DNA of 64,000 nucleotides from Pardosa pseudoannulata (lineage: Eukaryota > Arthropoda > Arachnida > Araneae > Lycosidae), in the NCBI GenBank assembly GCA_032207245.1, contig CM063503.1:64700066-64764065 (forward strand), given 5' to 3'. Below, piece after piece: positions 14,266-26,332 of this stretch. A program made the translations under genes and the position numbers. The number at the start of each line of letters is the position of its first letter. Position 1 is the stretch's first letter. The notes under the pieces were generated by a model. It did no database searches. It was not told where the DNA came from and saw only the letters and a program-made list of their open reading frames with translations.

Positions 14266-15015
14266 TTAAAAAATAAATTTTTCGAATTCATACTTTATAC
14301 GGGCTTTGCTTTTGCGATAAGTATAGACATGGAAATTCCAATTATTATCATGTCCTATCATTTTTATTAGAAAAATGAATTATTATTATAACGATTGCCA
14401 TTTAAAACAATGCAGTATCATGTTTTATACTCTCTACGTAAAAAAAGCACTAAATTTTTTAAATAATATTACACTTATTGTTGATAAAAGTATCGTCCTT
14501 TACAGATAATATTTATTTAAGGCCTACATAACTTTTTTTTTGTCAAAAATTATATATATTTTATTATACAAATGTCTGCACTGAAACTTTTTTATTGCAT
14601 AGGTTTGATGAACAGTGAAATCCAATTATAAGGTGAAATAAAATAATAAACAATTTTATATCTTTAAAAACAATACAATTTTGTGAAATGCAGTGTTTTA
14701 TATTTATATTAACATTTTGTATCACTGTGTTCTAGACTTACAATGTAACAAAAATTTATGTCATTTATCAGTGAGTTTTAAAACATAGTTTTGTTGATTG
14801 TTGTAATCCTGCAACATTGCAATTGACACTATTTGTTTGTAGAACCCGTACGAAATGACTGTACTAAAATTAATATTCATATCAAATTTTCATTCATCGT
14901 ATTATCCATTGCTTACAATTATCGCTAAAGTTAATCTTGGATAAAATAAGTAAAAAATATTTGGTTTATTCAATGAAATCTCATTTTATTGAAACAACCA
15001 ACATAATAGAGTATG
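14266..15015. other. A/T-rich stretch with nothing recognised
   Basis: No supportable feature. Confidence 0.5.
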
Positions 15016-15019
15016 TGCA

Positions 15020-15335
15020 TAAAAGAGTAACTCCTTTTATGTAGTACATTGAAATATATCTTGATGTAATGGCAAAAAATGTTAATTGCTGTTATTTAAA
15101 GAGTGAGTTAAAAATTTGATTATTTGTTATGCTATAATCATTCAAAAGTTATCAAGGAAGCACACTAAAAAACTCAAAAAGGCAATTGCACTATTGATTT
15201 TTTGTGTGAAAACTGCTGAACACTTACTGCGTGATTTATCCTGATTCTTAGAGCATAAAATGGAAGTACCTTTTATGCAGTACGTTGAAATATATCTTGC
15301 TTTAATGGCAAAATGTACAATATTTCCTTATACCT
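15020..15335. repeat. Diverged duplication, period ~237 bp
   Basis: CCTTTTATGTAGTACATTGA followed by AATATATCTTGATGTAATGG (from 15032) recurs as a close variant from 15269. Only about 75 bp of each copy is recognisable. Confidence 0.7.
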
Positions 15336-16017
15336 GCCTGTTGCGCACTACTTGTTAAAGGTTTGTCATTCCTACCACTACAGAAATCACATTTCGCTCT
15401 AATGTGTTAAAGTAAAGCAAAGTTAGAATCTGCCATTGCTATTTGTTTTGTAAAAATCTTTCAGAATATTTTTGTTAAACATATGAAATAAGGTGAACAA
15501 AAATATTACAGAAATAGTATCAATTCATAAATTTTGCTTACAGTTTTTTCTAAAAATGAAGAAAAGCCAGAAAAATAGTGATAAATAAGGTCCTTACTAG
15601 ACTAGTATATAATTGTTGAAAGCATAACTAGATGCACATGTCATTTAATCTAAAATTTGAGAAAACGAGGTATGGCAATAATAAGGGAGGAAGTAAAAAA
15701 TACGTGACGCCATCAGTTAAAGGTTAAAGAATATAAGGGTTAAACTGTTACATTACTTAATAAGTGTATTCTGAAAGCCCAGCGTCCTTATTTGAAGACA
15801 ATCAAGAAATAGCTTGTAGATTTTTTACGTTTTTCTGAAACGAGTGTTCTTTTTTTAATAAAGGTAGAAAGAAAGCTTTCCTATAAATATTCCCCCAAAT
15901 TTTCAAGTATCAATGTAATTTACAATTTTGTTATTTAGACATTTTATGAGTTTTCAAAGCTCGCATATAAATTTAATTTCTTTCAGAAGCCACATCAGCT
16001 GAAATCCTGACGAATAT
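15336..16017. other. A/T-rich stretch with nothing recognised
   Basis: Left flank of the Tc1-like remnant. No other feature seen. Confidence 0.45.
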
Positions 16018-16802
16018 ACACTGTCTACCAATGAGTATTTGGACACCTATGCAAATGACGATATCTGAGGTCCTGAGGTACTTCACGGCCTCCGCTGATA
16101 TACATCGTGTAGGAAACAGCCTCGGCATTAGTCGCATACAAGATGCCGCACAGTTTGTAGCTTTCTGATTCCGAGAAAGGTATAATTATCGGGTATCACA
16201 AATATGACCGATCCTTAAGAGAGATATGTAGCAATCTGAAGTACCCAAAATCGACTGTGGCCTATGTGATAAAGAAGTGGAAGGTGAGCGGTGATTTTCG
16301 GAATGTGCCCCGAGTCGGCAGACCAACGAAACTGAGAGATAGAGACCGACGAGTGCTGTCCAGAGAAATTTGGAAGAACCGCACCCAACCGATGGCCCTC
16401 ATCCGCGAGGAGTTTCAAAAGGCATCCTGGAGTATTGTTTCAATGATTACCATCCTTAAGGAAGCCCATCTGCTTGGTTTTCAAGGTCGTACTGCTGCCT
16501 ATAAGCTTTTGATCACGAAGTCCAACCGCTCTGATTGGTTAATGTGGTGCAAAGCACATCGAAATTGGACCGTAGATCAGTGGAAATGGGTTCTTTGGAG
16601 CGACGAATCAAGGTCCACCCGTTACCGTTCGGATGGCAGGGTCTGGGTCTGGCGTCTCCCTGGAGAACGTCTCTTGCGAGAATGCATTGTGCCAATAGTC
16701 AAGTTCGGCGGAGGTGGAATTATGGTCTGGGGGTGTTTCTCCTGGTATGGACTGGGACTTTTGTTCTCCATTCGGGGTAAGCTAAATATAATAGCAATAT
16801 AA
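16018..16802 (+). mobile_element. Tc1/mariner-family DNA transposon, 3'-truncated remnant
   Basis: The left end reads CACTGTCTACCAATGAGTAT and TTTGGACACCTATGC directly after a TA dinucleotide (16017), the form of a Tc1-type terminal repeat at its TA target. A transposase reading region follows. The similarity to Tc1 transposases stops near 16802, before the second Asp and the final Glu of the catalytic triad, and no matching right terminal repeat follows. The downstream sequence is A/T-rich and then carries a separate insertion (16876-17144). This is a dead element that lost its right half. Compared with the usual ~1.6-kb Tc1 element, about half remains. Confidence 0.8.
16143..16802 (+). pseudogene. 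Tc1-like transposase pseudogene, N-terminal part
   Basis: Tc1 transposases bind the element ends through a bipartite helix-turn-helix domain and cut and paste DNA with a DDE/D catalytic domain. The likely original start is ATG at 16143, followed after five codons by an in-frame TAG (16158-16160). The frame is then open from 16161 to the TAA at 16800. Visible parts in order: a helix-turn-helix region ending VIKKWKVSG; a GRPTKL linker resembling the AT-hook-like GRP motif; the second DNA-binding helix region; and the catalytic core with VLWSDES, whose Asp codon (16602-16604) is the first catalytic Asp. [12 protein letters not shown] is a hallmark of the family. The second catalytic Asp and the final Glu are absent. 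It cannot make an active enzyme. Confidence 0.88.
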
Positions 16803-16861
16803 TATTAATGCAATAGATAAAATGTTTTACAACATTTCAAAACATTTCCATTAAATACTTT

Positions 16862-17158
16862 TGGTATTAAAGTAAGAGAATTTGTTTTACTCGAAGTTCA
16901 TACAGCAGCAACTTACTACTGATTCCAGTCATTCCAACAACGACCCATAACGGCTATCAAGCCTCTGCTGGCCTGCTAGAGGTCCGTCATTGTTCGAAGA
17001 TTAATGTGGTCCAATCCAGTCCAAGGAGCAAACTCTACAAAGGTAAGCTCAAAACTACCAGGAAGAACGCCAGGAAAAGATTACTCAGGTAACCCGGGTG
17101 CGTGAAACCCCTACACACCTAAAAGAGATGTGACCTTTGGGGGCTGGTATTAAAGTAA
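16862..17158. mobile_element. 269-bp insertion of unknown class with perfect 14-bp target duplications
   Basis: TGGTATTAAAGTAA occurs at 16862-16875 and again at 17145-17158, bracketing 269 bp (16876-17144) that are far richer in G+C than the flanks. A perfect 14-bp duplication is typical of target-primed insertion by non-LTR retrotransposons or SINEs. The insert has no poly(A) or short-repeat tail that I can see and no inverted ends. Its plus-strand right end is GTGACCTTTGGGGGC. No family was recognised. A 5'-truncated LINE or an orphan SINE is most likely. Confidence 0.75.
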
Positions 17159-17379
17159 AAAATATATAGTATATTTAATACAGCAACATTCTCAGAATTT
17201 TTTTCAAGAACATTTGTTAAAAACTTGATCTATTTAACATATAAACTTTAATCTTTCATTATAATGATCAGAAATGTGTTCTATAAAAATAACTGAATAC
17301 ATAATAACTGTAAAATAAATAACTATTTAAAAAATTTGAAATTCGAAAAAAAGTAATTTAAAATTAATTTCAATTTTAG

Positions 17380-17590
17380 AAATACTAGAAGATTAGAATA
17401 TTTAGACTACTAGAATACTAGAATATTTTGAATGCTAGAATATTTAGAATACTAGAATACTAGAATGTTTAGAATACTAGAATACAAGAATATTTAGAAT
17501 ACTAGAATACTGGAATACTAGAATATTTATAATACTAGAATACTAGAGTATTTAGAATACGAGAATACTTGAGTTTCAATACTAGAATAT
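17380..17590. repeat. Minisatellite of TAGAATACTAGAATATT-type units
   Basis: Many short imperfect repeats of AGAATACTAG and AGAATATTT alternate across about 200 bp. A direct reading. Confidence 0.92.
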
Positions 17591-18190
17591 TCCCATTATA
17601 TTGATTCATTATACAGTGAACAAGCATGTATTCAAATACGGAAAATCTCAAATATATCTACTCACCAGACTTTTTAAAATTTTACACATAGTCATGAAAT
17701 CATAGTTTTGAAAAAAAAATCAATTAAAATCATATAACTCGCAAATTGTACAGTATGTATACTTCTTATCTCGGTCAATAAGTCGCGTTATACGAGGAAT
17801 TTTTTAATGTGTTTAGAATTAATTGTAGAAAATTAATTCGTTGTAAAAATTCGAAGTTCGAAAAAAGGATTTTAATTTAGTTTCATTTCTTAAAAATACT
17901 AAAAATACTAGCATATTCTCATTACATTGATTCATTATACAGTGAACAAGCATGTATTCGGAATTTTGTATACGGAAAATCTCACACATATCTATTCACC
18001 AGATTTTTAAAGGTTTTACAGATAGTCACGAAATTATAGTTTTGGGAAATAAAATCCGTAAAGTCAAACAACTCGCAAATGGTACATACTATATACTTCT
18101 TATCTCGGTCACTAACTCGCGTTCGTTTTTCAACGTAGTTTTTTTAATATATAGAGAACCAATTTCAAAAAACTAATTCGCTATAAAAAT
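17591..18190. repeat. Tandem duplication, period ~326 bp
   Basis: The segment from TTGATTCATTATACAGTGAA (17601) recurs from 17927. ACAAGCATGTATTC, CGGAAAATCTCA, ACTTCTTATCTCGGTCA and TAATTCG motifs keep the same order in both. Copy 2 carries a small insertion after the GTATTC motif. The open frame at 17952-18176 has no counterpart preserved in copy 1 and is not a gene. Confidence 0.85.
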
Positions 18191-19180
18191 TTCTCAATTT
18201 TCTTAAAGTTTAAAATACATTAGACCCCCTAAATCCCCTTAAAAATTAAATCTGTATTGTATTATCTTACAAATTGTTAAGCACGATTATTTCTGTGGCA
18301 TTTCGGATATTTTCTACTACAGACTTCATCAAACAGGCCTTTAATATATTTAGAAAACACGTATTTTTATATGAATATTTAATTAGGTCTATCCAGTGGA
18401 AATCAGAATAATAAACAAAAATCTTATATCTATTTTTAAAAAATATATTATTGATTTTTACAATTTGCAAATAATTCTGTTTGAATGGTATTTTCCCAAG
18501 AAGCCAATAAATAGGAATCTATGATTTTACCTGATGATTCATAAATTAATATAACATGCATATGTTTAATAACGAAACCTAATACTGCTAAGGAAATAAA
18601 TATTTGGCTTGATTTCTAACAGAATATAAGCACATAAAACGTTCTTTCAACTTTTATTTATTTACAGTTACCATTATGCCGTTTATTTATATTTGTTACT
18701 TATACATAGATAATTAAATAATAACTTTAATGTTACTCCAGGCAGAGATTTAACAACGTTTTATAGAAAGAAAATACGCTTAAGTGTTAACTAGGACTAC
18801 ATACTGAGCTTTTACACTAGATAAACAGTCTCGGCGTCGCGTCTTTAATTAATTCTGTGTTTATCCTAGATATGTAGCACTCGTAAGCTAATATTCAAAG
18901 AATTGCTCATGAAAGTATCTTAATACCATACCATTTATTAAATGAAATCTTATCTGGATATGTGATACTCAAAGATAATTACTGTCTCCTTCTGATAAAT
19001 CATTAGCATTTGACTTAATTATAACAAATAATAATGATAATTTTTAAGGCACGAGTTTGCTTTCGGAGGGGATTTTTTGAATTAATTTTAACTTTTTAGA
19101 TTCTATTATAAGTTTATGGCTAAAATAGTCTAAAATTACTAAAAAATATGTAAGAATTTACTTTTTATTTAAAAAATAAG
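18191..19180. other. A/T-rich stretch with nothing recognised
   Basis: A short imperfect inverted repeat (CTAGATAAACAG and CTGTGTTTATCCTAG, 18818-18870) is the only structure seen. Confidence 0.5.
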
Positions 19181-19183
19181 GTA

Positions 19184-19690
19184 AAAACTGACTTAAAATT
19201 AGGCAAAACAATGAATACTCGAAATTAAATCATTATATTACTGTTTCGTAACCTTAAAAATGTTTTTTATTGTATTTTTCAGGGATTAGAGAAAATAGTA
19301 TTTTAGTGATTATGTATGTATCTATGAAGATATGTGAATTTGAGTACAACATTATTGAAAGTGTCTCTAAAAATTGCCCAATCAATGAATTCAAAGTCTG
19401 CAAATAGTAAAATATTTCATCTTTGACAGGGAATGATGAATTGACTTAAAATTAGACAAAACAATGAACACGTAAAATTAAATCATTATATCACTGTTTT
19501 GTAACCTTAAAAATGTTTCTTAATGTATTCTGCAGGGATTAGAAAAAATAGTGTTATAGTGATTATGTATGTATTTATGAAGATATGTGAACTTGAGTAC
19601 AACCTAATTGTAAGTGTCCCTAAAAACTGCCCAATCAATGAATTCAAAGTCTGTAAATAGCAAAATATTTAATCTTTGACAGAGAATGAA
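19184..19690. repeat. Tandem duplication, period ~253 bp
   Basis: ACTTAAAATTAG at 19191 recurs at 19444, and both are followed by CAAAACAATGAA, a GTAACCTTAAAAATGTTT run, GTGATTATGTATGTAT and ATCAATGAATTCAAAGTCTG in the same order. The copies differ at scattered positions. Non-coding. Confidence 0.88.
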
Positions 19691-20024
19691 ACTTACTCCC
19701 AGATTTGAGAAACATACCACCAAAATATCTAAGCATTTGGAAATAACATTTTTGAATCATGGTGTTTTACGTAAAGCAAAAAGCTGATAATATCTATAGT
19801 GTGGCATATGAAAACAAGAAATTTTTATAATCTAATAATACTGTAAAATTCATCAAATGTCTAAAATTCCACTTTTCTTTCTGCTTAAACATTTTTCTAT
19901 GTGATTAATTGTACTTTCTTATATTTTAGTAGCAAAATTTCTTCGTAAATCAGGAAGAATGCTAGAGTCTTTATTTTAATATGCTTTTATTGAAAAAGAA
20001 TAAGCTAATTTATTCAGTTTTTGA
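19691..20024. other. A/T-rich linker, nothing recognised
   Basis: Separates two tandem arrays. Confidence 0.5.
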
Positions 20025-23000
20025 GTGATATAAAAAAACCATGCAATTATTCATAATTATAATGTACTGCATCATTGCATAACACAAATTTCTTAGTTAT
20101 TAGGGCAGAAGTTACAAATTATTATCTAGCCATTCATTAGGATTTTCTGATTTGTTGCGAAGAAACATTTAAGGAGACATAGTACCTGCTGAGCCTTAAA
20201 AACGTCATTATAACTGCATCTTTATGAGTCATCATAAAGTGAAAAGTTTTGCTTGTTTTAGAATTGAGTTTTTACAAGTTTTTTAATAATGCTTTAACTT
20301 TAAAATATTATTTAGTTACCTCGTATCAAGTGGTATATTTTTAAAAATAACATAAAAATTATTCAACAAGTAAAAAAATTAAATTCATTTACCAGTAATG
20401 TAATTTTTGAAATAAGTACATTAGAAACTAAATGTTTATATGGAATTGAAGTACAATATTTGTTTTATTTTGTAAACCAAACGTTTTAAAGTACCTTTCA
20501 TTTTAAAATATAAATGTGTTAAAACTGTTTAAAATTGATATAAAATAAATTATAATGTTAACATAAAATAAATGAGGTTCACAGTAGACCAAATTAATTA
20601 GTTTCTATTTCACATAAAAGGTAATTTTCTAATTAATAGATTTTAAAATTTATCTTGCAGACAAATAGATATCTCTTTTTATCAAATGGTGAATATATTT
20701 TATGTTTTTCAAAAATGTTCTGCCACATATAACGAAACTAAAATTTTTTCATAAAGTTAGACTCATTAATAATCTAAGAAAATTTTATTCTAAACAGAGC
20801 AGAACATTTTATTTTATATTGGATCAAAAATACGTTATTATAATGAAAACTTTTCAGTTCGAAAGTTTCTTTTATATCAGTTTTTTTAAGTGATATAAAA
20901 GAAACCATGCAATTATTCATAATTATAATGTACTGCATCATGGCATAACACAAATGTCTTAGTTATTAGGGAAGAAGTTACTTCTTTTAGTTATTTTATC
21001 CATATAATAAATTATTTTACTATAATAAATTACTTTAATAAATTAATTTTGAAGCATTCATTAGAATTATCTCATTTGTTGTGTAGAAACTTTTAAGGGG
21101 TCATAGTATCTGCCTAGCATTAAAACCGTCATTATAACAGCATCTTAAAGTGAAGATTATCATAAAGTGAAAATTTGTGCTTTTTTTAGAATTAAGTTTT
21201 TAAATAACGATTTAACTTTAAAATATTATTTAGTTATCTCGTATCAAGTGGTATATTTTTTTAAATAAGATAAAAATTATTCAACAAGTAAAAAAAATTA
21301 ATTTCATTTACCAGTAATGTAATTTTTGAAATAAGTACATTAGAGACTAAATGTTTATATGAAATTGAAGTACAATATTTGTTTTATTTTGTAAGTCAAA
21401 CCTTTTAAAGTACCTTACATTTTATAATATAAATATGTTAAAACTGTTTAAAATTGCTATAAGATAAATTATAATGTTAGCATAAAATAATTGAGGTTCA
21501 CAGTATAACAAAATTAATTACTTTCTATTTCATATAGAAGGTAACTTTCTAATTAATTGATTTTATAATTTATCTTGCAGATAAATAGATATCTCTTTTT
21601 ATCAAATGGTGAATATGTTTTATGTTTTTCAAAAATGTTCTGTCACATATAACAAAACTAATTTTTTTTCACAAAGTTATGCTCTTATTAATAATCTATG
21701 AAAATTTTATTCTAAACAGAGCAGAACATTTTATATTATATTGAATCAAAAATACGTTATTATAATGAAGACTTTTCAGTTAGAAAGTTTCTTTTATATA
21801 AAGTTTTGAGTGATATAAAAGAAACCATGCAATTATTCATAAATATAATATACTGCATCATGGCATAACACAAATGTCTTAGTTATTAGGGAAGAAGTTA
21901 CTTCTTTAAGTTATTTTATCCATATAATAAATTATTTTACTATAATAAATTACTATAATAAATTATTTTTGAAGCATTCATTAGAGTTATTTGATTTGTT
22001 GTGTAGAAACGTTTAAGGGGACATAGTATCTGCCTAGCTTAAAACTGTCATTATAACAGCATCTTAAAGTGAAGAGTGTCATAAAGTGAAAACTTGTGCT
22101 TCTTTTAGAATTAAGATTTCAAATAACGCTTTAACTTTAAAAATATTATTTAGTTATCTCATATCAAGTGGTATATTTTTTTAAATAAGATAAAAAGTAT
22201 ACATCAAGTGAAAAAAATTAAATTCATTTACCTGTAATGTAATTTTTGAAATAAGTACATTAGAATCTAAATGTTATATGAAATTGAATTACAATATTTG
22301 TTTTATTTTGTAAACCAAACGTTTTAAAGTACCTTTCATTTTAAAATATAAATGTGTTAAAACTGTTTAAAATTGATATAAAATAAATTATAATGTTAAC
22401 ATAAAATAAATGAGGTTCACAGTAGACCAAATTAATTAGTTTCTATTTCACATAAAAGGTAATTTTCTAATTAATAGATTTTAAAATTTATCTTGCAGAC
22501 AAATAGATATCTCTTTTTATCAAATGGTGAATATATTTTATGTTTTTCAAAAATGTTCTGCCACATATAACGAAACTAAATTTTTTTTCACAAAGTTAGA
22601 CTCTTATTAATAATCTAAGAAAACTTTATTCTAAACAGAGCAGAACATTTTATATTATATTGAATCAAAAATACATTATTATACTGAAGACTTTTCAGTT
22701 CGAAAGTTTCTTTTATATCAGTTTTTGAGTGATATAAAAGAAACCATGCAATTATTCATAATTATAATGTACTGCATCATGGCATAACACAAATGTCTTA
22801 GTTATTAGGGAAGAAGTTACTTCTTTTAGTTATTTTATCCATATAATAAATTATTTTACTATAATAAATTACTTTAATAAATTAATTTTGAAGCATTCAT
22901 TAGAATTATCTCATTTGTTGTGTAGAAACTTTTAAGGGGTCATAGTATCTGCCTAGCATTAAAACCGTCATTATAACAGCATCTTAAAGTGAAGATTATC

Positions 23001-24542
23001 ATAAAGTGAAAATTTGTGCTTTTTTTAGAATTAAGTTTTTAAATAACGATTTAACTTTAAAATATTATTTAGTTATCTCGTATCAAGTGGTATATTTTTT
23101 TAAATAAGATAAAAATTATTCAACAAGTAAAAAAAATTAATTTCATTTACCAGTAATGTAATTTTTGAAATAAGTACATTAGAGACTAAATGTTTATATG
23201 AAATTGAAGTACAATATTTGTTTTATTTTGTAAGTCAAACCTTTTAAAGTACCTTACATTTTATAATATAAATATGTTAAAACTGTTTAAAATTGCTATA
23301 AGATAAATTATAATGTTAGCATAAAATAATTGAGGTTCACAGTATAACAAAATTAATTACTTTCTATTTCATATAAAAGGTAACTTTCTAATTAATTGAT
23401 TTTAAAATTTATCTTGCAGATAAATAGATATCTCTTTTTATCAAATGGTGAATATATTTTATGTTTTTCAAAAATGTTCTGTCACATATAACAAAACTAA
23501 TTTTTTTTCACAAAGTTATGCTCTTATTAATAATCTATGAAAATTTTATACTAAACAGAGGAGAACATTTTATATTATATTGAATCAAAAATACGTTATT
23601 ATAATGAAGACTTTTCAGTTAGAAAGTTTCTTTTATATAAAGTTTTGAGTGATATAAAAGAAACCATGCAATTATTCATAAATATAATATACTGCATCAT
23701 GGCATAACACAAATGTCTTAGTTATTAGGGAAGAAGTTACTTCTTTAAGTTATTTTATCCATATAATAAATTATTTTACTATAATAAATTACTATAATAA
23801 ATTATTTTTGAAGCATTCATTAGAGTTATTTGATTTGTTGTGTAGAAACGTTTAAGGGGACATAGTATCTGCCTAGCTTAAAACTGTCATTATAACAGCA
23901 TCTTAAAGTGAAGAGTGTCATAAAGTGAAAACTTGTGCTTCTTTTAGAATTAAGATTTCAAATAACGCTTTGACTTTAAAATATTTTTTAGTTATCTCGT
24001 ATCAAGTGGTATATTTTTTAAAATAAAATAAAAAGTATACAAGAAGTGAAAAAAAATTAATTCACTTACCTGCAATGTAATTGAAGTAAATACATTAGAA
24101 ACTAAATGTTTATATGAAATTGAAGTACAATATTTGTTTTATTCTGTAAACCAAAACTTTTAAGGCACCCCACATTTTAAACTGTAAAGATATTAAAACT
24201 GTTTAAAATTACTATAAAATAAATTATAATGTTAACATAAAATAATTGAGGTTCACAGTATAACAAAATTAATTAGATTCTAATTCATATAAAAGGTAAT
24301 TTTCTAATTAATAGATTTCAAAATTTATTTTGCAGATAAATAGATATCTCTTTTTTTCAAATGGTGAATGTATTTTTTGTTTTTCAAAAATGTTCTGCCA
24401 CATATAACGAAACTAAATTTTTTTCACAAAGTTAGACTCTTATTAATAATCTAAGAAAATTTTATTCTAAACAGAGCAGAACATTTTATATTATATTGAA
24501 TCAAAAATACGTTATTATAATGAAGGCTTTTCAGTTCGAAAG
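20025..24542. repeat. ~920-bp tandem array, five units, organised as ~1839-bp dimers
   Basis: The anchor GTGATATAAAAGAAACCATG begins units at 20890, 21810, 22729 and 23649, with a variant at 20025; spacings are 865, 920, 919 and 920 bp. The array stops at about 24542, where CGAAAGTTTC of the other units becomes CGAAAGGAAC. Units 2 and 4 agree with each other almost perfectly, as do units 3 and 5. Diagnostic differences are TTAGAATTATCTCATTTG in units 2 and 4 against TTAGAGTTATTTGATTTG in 3 and 5. The repeating period is therefore really ~1839 bp. The end of unit 1 (from about 20449) likewise matches the end of unit 3 (from about 22290). The open frame at 20702-20893 lies inside unit 1 and is broken in the other units, so it is not a gene. 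Confidence 0.95.
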
Positions 24543-24894
24543 GAACGATACCCCCTCAAGCAGTCCTTTAGAACATATTTTAATACATGTGGTATTCATC
24601 GTAATAAACATATCATTTAAAAGTTCCCTATAATATTCTTTAGAAGTAGACTTCAAATCCGCTGCTCTTTGGTAGTAATGTTAGCCATTATTAATTTGAA
24701 TTGTTCTTTAACTGGCTATTTAAAAGTTTAACATGCAGTCGAACATCACCTTCTGCAGTATATTTGGTAAATTAACAGCATTTATATACCTGGCAGTCTT
24801 ATAATTTTCTGTAGAAGTAGCCTTAAAATCCGCTGTTCTTTGGTAGTAATAGTGTGTATTCTTATTTTGAAGTTTTCTCTAATTGGTTATTTAA

Positions 24895-24967
24895 CCTTTT
24901 GAAAGGGGCTATTTGAAGAATTAATGAATTTGTGTCACACATGCTGTCCCAGCCCCCTCTGAAAAGG
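24895..24967. mobile_element. 73-bp TTAA-flanked foldback mini-element
   Basis: The ends are CCTTTTGAAAGGGGCT and AGCCCCCTCTGAAAAGG, an imperfect inverted repeat of about 16 bp. TTAA flanks both sides (24891-24894 and 24968-24971). Sister units lacking the insert have a single TTAA at the same point (ATATTTAAAGTTCAAC), so the empty site is visible in the same array. TTAA target duplication and CC-ended inverted repeats are the mark of piggyBac-type transposition. At 73 bp this would be an extreme miniature element. Confidence 0.8.
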
Positions 24968-26260
24968 TTAAAGTTCAACATACAATCCAACATTACCTTC
25001 TGCAGTATATTTGGTAAATTAACAGCATTAATATACCTGAACATTTTACAATTATTTTCAGAAATAAACGTAAAATCCGCTGTTTTTTTTTAGTAACGTT
25101 AGCTATTCTCGTTTTGAATTGTTCTTTGACTGGATATTTAAAGTTCAACATACAGTAAAGCATCACCTCCTACAGTATGTTTGGTAAATTAACCCTGACA
25201 ATCTTATAATTTTCTTTAGAAATAGTCTTAAAATCCGCTGTTCTTTGGTAGTAATGTTGTCTATTCATACTTTGAATTGTTTTTTAATTGGTTATTCAAA
25301 GTTCAATATACAGTCCAACATTATCTTCTGCAGTATATTTGGTAAATTAACAGCTTTAACTTACGTGACAGTCTTACAATTATATACAGAAATAAACTTA
25401 AAATCCGCTTTTCTTTTGTAGTAACGTTGACTATTCTTATTTCGAATTGTTCTTTAACTGAATATTTAAAATTCAACATACAGTAGAACATCACCTTCTG
25501 CAGTATGTTTGGTAAATTAACAGCATTAATATACCCGACAATCTTATAATTTTCTTTAGAAATAGCCTTAAAATCTGCTGTTCTTTGGTAGTAATGTTGT
25601 CTATTCTTACTTTGAACTGTTCTTTAATTGATTCAACATACAGTCCAACATTACCTTCTGCAGTATATTTGGTAAATTAACAGCACTAACATACTTGAAC
25701 GTCTTACAATTATTTTCAGAAATAAAATTAAAATCCGCTGTTCTTTTGTAGTAACGTTGACTATTCTTATTTTTAATTGTTCTTTAACTGACTATTTGAA
25801 GTTCAACATACAGTAGAACATCACCTCCTGCAGTATGTTTGGGAAATAAGCAGCATTAATATACTCGATAGTTTTATAATTTGGAAATTTGCCAATAAAA
25901 TAAGCAGAAATAGCCCAAAAAATAAGAACGCAAGTTGATAAATATATTTCAAAACTATATTTAAAATTATATTAATAAATATTTAGTAACAATGCCATGA
26001 GGAATGTTAAAATTAAATGTAGCAATCAGGAAATAAAGATTTTATTTAAGGGACTGTCTACACTTGCATTACTTTTTTTTTCATAAACACACTATATTTA
26101 CTAAACATATAACATTTTAATCTCATTATAGCATAAATTAATAGCATTTATATACCTGGCAGTCTTATAATTTTCTTTAGAAGTAGCCTTAAAATCCGCT
26201 CTTCTTTGGTAGTAATAGTGTGTATTCTTATTTTGAAGTTTACTCTAATTGGTTATTTAA

Positions 26261-26332
26261 CCTTTTGAAAGGGGCTGTCTGAAGAACTAATACATTTGCG
26301 TCACATATGCTGTCCCATCCCATCTGAAAAGG
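26261..26332. mobile_element. Second copy of the TTAA foldback mini-element
   Basis: Same left end CCTTTTGAAAGGGGCT after TTAA (26257-26260) and right end CTGAAAAGG before TTAA (26333-26336), with the right arm more decayed (CCATCCCATCTG). It sits in the second copy of the ~1.3-kb duplication, so it was probably copied with its surroundings rather than inserted independently. Confidence 0.8.

Noticed and set aside
20702..20893. 63-codon frame
   Set aside because: It lies in a 920-bp tandem unit and is interrupted in the equivalent part of the other units.
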